From Acinetobacter sp. Ver3 (lineage in GTDB: Bacteria > Pseudomonadota > Gammaproteobacteria > Pseudomonadales > Moraxellaceae), in assembly GCF_000632455.1 (NCBI RefSeq), contig NZ_JFYL01000030.1:1-36232 (forward strand): a stretch of 36,232 nucleotides of DNA, given 5' to 3'. The first letter of the stretch is position 1. The number at the start of each line of letters is the position of its first letter. This document shows, piece after piece, positions 35,645 through 36,232 of the stretch. The position numbers and the translations under genes were made by a program. The notes beneath the pieces were generated by a model. It searched no databases and was not told the origin of the DNA. It worked only from the letters and a program-made list of their open reading frames with translations.

Positions 35645-35939
35645 GACTCTGCAAGAATTGTTAGCTAGCCGCTCTCCAGAGAGCCAAGCCCGTATTCAAA
35701 AAATGGCTGATGAATTACTGCTAGAAAATCAGCTTCATCTTATTCGTGAAGAACTCGAAATTTCTCAAAAAGAGCTTGCTGAAACTTTGGGAATAAAACA
35801 GCCATCGCTTTCAGCAATAGAAAATCGTGGCAATGATCTTAAGATTTCAACCATGAAAAAGTATGTTGAGGCAATGGGTGGGAAGCTCCGTATTGATGTA
35901 GAGCTTCCAACAGGAAAACATATAGGATTCAACGTTTAA
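35637..35939 (+). CDS. higA: HigA-type XRE antitoxin
   Basis: 100-aa antitoxin with an XRE-family helix-turn-helix at about 40-70 (LEISQKELAETLGIKQPSLSAIENRGNDLKISTMKKYVEAMG). It should neutralise the HigB-type toxin encoded just upstream and repress the operon through the palindrome at 35253-35278. GGAGA lies about 7 bases before ATG 35637, inside the toxin gene. The operon is closed by a strong terminator at 35944-35972. Confidence 0.9.
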   Translation: MAKTLQELLASRSPESQARIQKMADELLLENQLHLIREELEISQKELAETLGIKQPSLSAIENRGNDLKISTMKKYVEAMGGKLRIDVELPTGKHIGFNV

Positions 35940-35943
35940 CAAT

Positions 35944-35972
35944 AAAAATGGGAGCTATAGGCTCCCATTTTT
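35944..35972 (+). terminator. Rho-independent terminator of higBA
   Basis: AAAAATGGGAGC (35944-35955) pairs with GCTCCCATTTTT (35961-35972) around a 5-base loop. It starts 5 bases after the antitoxin stop. Confidence 0.9.
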
Positions 35973-35980
35973 AGATTCGT

Positions 35981-36142
35981 ATAACGTTGAACCCAACGGT
36001 AAATAGTCGTGTGATCAACATTCACACCCCGTTCGGCCAGCATTTCCTGCAGTTCACGATAGCTAATGCCATATTTACAATACCAGCGCACAGCCCAAAG
36101 AATGATTTCGCCCTGAAAATGCCGACCATGGAAAGGATTCAT
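35981..36142 (-). pseudogene. IS6-family transposase, N-terminal fragment
   Basis: The ATG at 36142 opens MNPFHGRHFQGEIILWAVRW, CKYGISYRELQEMLAERGVN and VDHTTIYRWVQRY, very close to the N-terminus of IS26-group transposases (helix-turn-helix region). After RWVQRY the frame runs into the higBA terminator and ends in an unrelated tail at 35936. The whole DDE catalytic domain is missing, so the product cannot transpose. A GTG at 36151 would add three residues; the family normally starts at the MNPF methionine. Confidence 0.9.
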
Positions 36143-36204
36143 ATGCTGCACCTTTAGCTAAAACAGTCTTCAGCTTACCATTCGTGGTTATTTGCAACAG
36201 TGCC
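35981..36204 (-). mobile_element. IS6-family (IS26/IS1006-like) element, left-end fragment
   Basis: Left part of an IS6-family insertion sequence, about 224 bp. Its terminal inverted repeat is at 36191-36204 (outer end on the right). The transposase start lies about 50 bases inside, as in IS26. Homology ends at 35981, just beside the higBA terminator, so about three quarters of the element, including the other end, is missing. No target duplication can be identified. Confidence 0.85.
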
Positions 36205-36232
36205 GATTTTTTGAAAAAAGCATAGGTCTAGA

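Noticed and set aside
1..36232. CRISPR arrays, tRNA or rRNA genes, riboswitches, plasmid replication genes, prophage structural genes
   Set aside because: None was seen on reading both strands. There are no regularly spaced repeats of CRISPR type and no rep or integrase gene.

Overview
The window reads as Acinetobacter (Moraxellaceae, Gammaproteobacteria). The DNA is AT-rich, the housekeeping set (pilU, gcvH, sstT, yaiL- and ybdG-like genes, SulP) is typical of that genus, and the insertion-sequence debris is of the IS6 (IS26/IS1006-like) type common in it. This assignment is by recognition; no search was run.

Left part (about 1-14,240) is ordinary chromosome. It holds a pilus-retraction ATPase on the + strand, then a long run of minus-strand genes: MFS transporter, glycine-cleavage H protein, AraC-type regulator, MaoC-type hydratase translationally coupled to an ABC exporter, a YbdG-like MscS channel, a small broken secreted-protein gene (+), DUF2058 and DUF1275 proteins, the Ser/Thr:Na+ symporter SstT, a SulP anion transporter and an amidase.

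At 14,326-14,353 there is a 28-bp chromosome-dimer-resolution site (dif). Its centre and XerD half are identical to those of E. coli dif, so the window spans the replication terminus region. Immediately to its right the content changes to accessory DNA.

Accessory part 1 (14,515-25,540) is a six-gene, tightly overlapping minus-strand operon: hsdM, hsdS, a DUF262 protein, a DUF262+HNH (GmrSD-like) protein, hsdR and a YgjP-type zinc metalloprotease. It is a type I restriction-modification locus with a probable type IV-like module embedded in it.

Accessory part 2 (25,595-27,770) holds small orphan genes: a PrpA/lambda-type protein phosphatase split by a one-base loss in an A tract, a 52-codon ORF, a two-helix membrane protein and a protein made of seven HEAT/LRV-like repeats.

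Accessory part 3 (28,078-34,567) is the most interesting. It is a four-gene operon encoding, in order of transcription, a giant SMC-like ATPase (DUF3584-like), a small winged-helix-like subunit, a medium subunit in the kleisin position, and a TOPRIM nuclease. This is the composition of a Wadjet (JetABCD) / MksBEFG anti-plasmid condensin, but in C-B-A-D order and with sequences that do not look like the textbook Jet families. It is preceded by IS21-like terminal repeats and ends one base from a 14-bp IS6 terminal repeat.

Right end (34,600-36,232): mosaic non-coding DNA with two terminators and a degraded ORF, a HigBA-type toxin-antitoxin pair with a palindromic operator, and the 5' fragment of an IS6-family transposase whose terminal repeat is identical to, and in the same orientation as, the one at 28,078. 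Overall this is a defence island next to dif that has been reshaped by insertion sequences.
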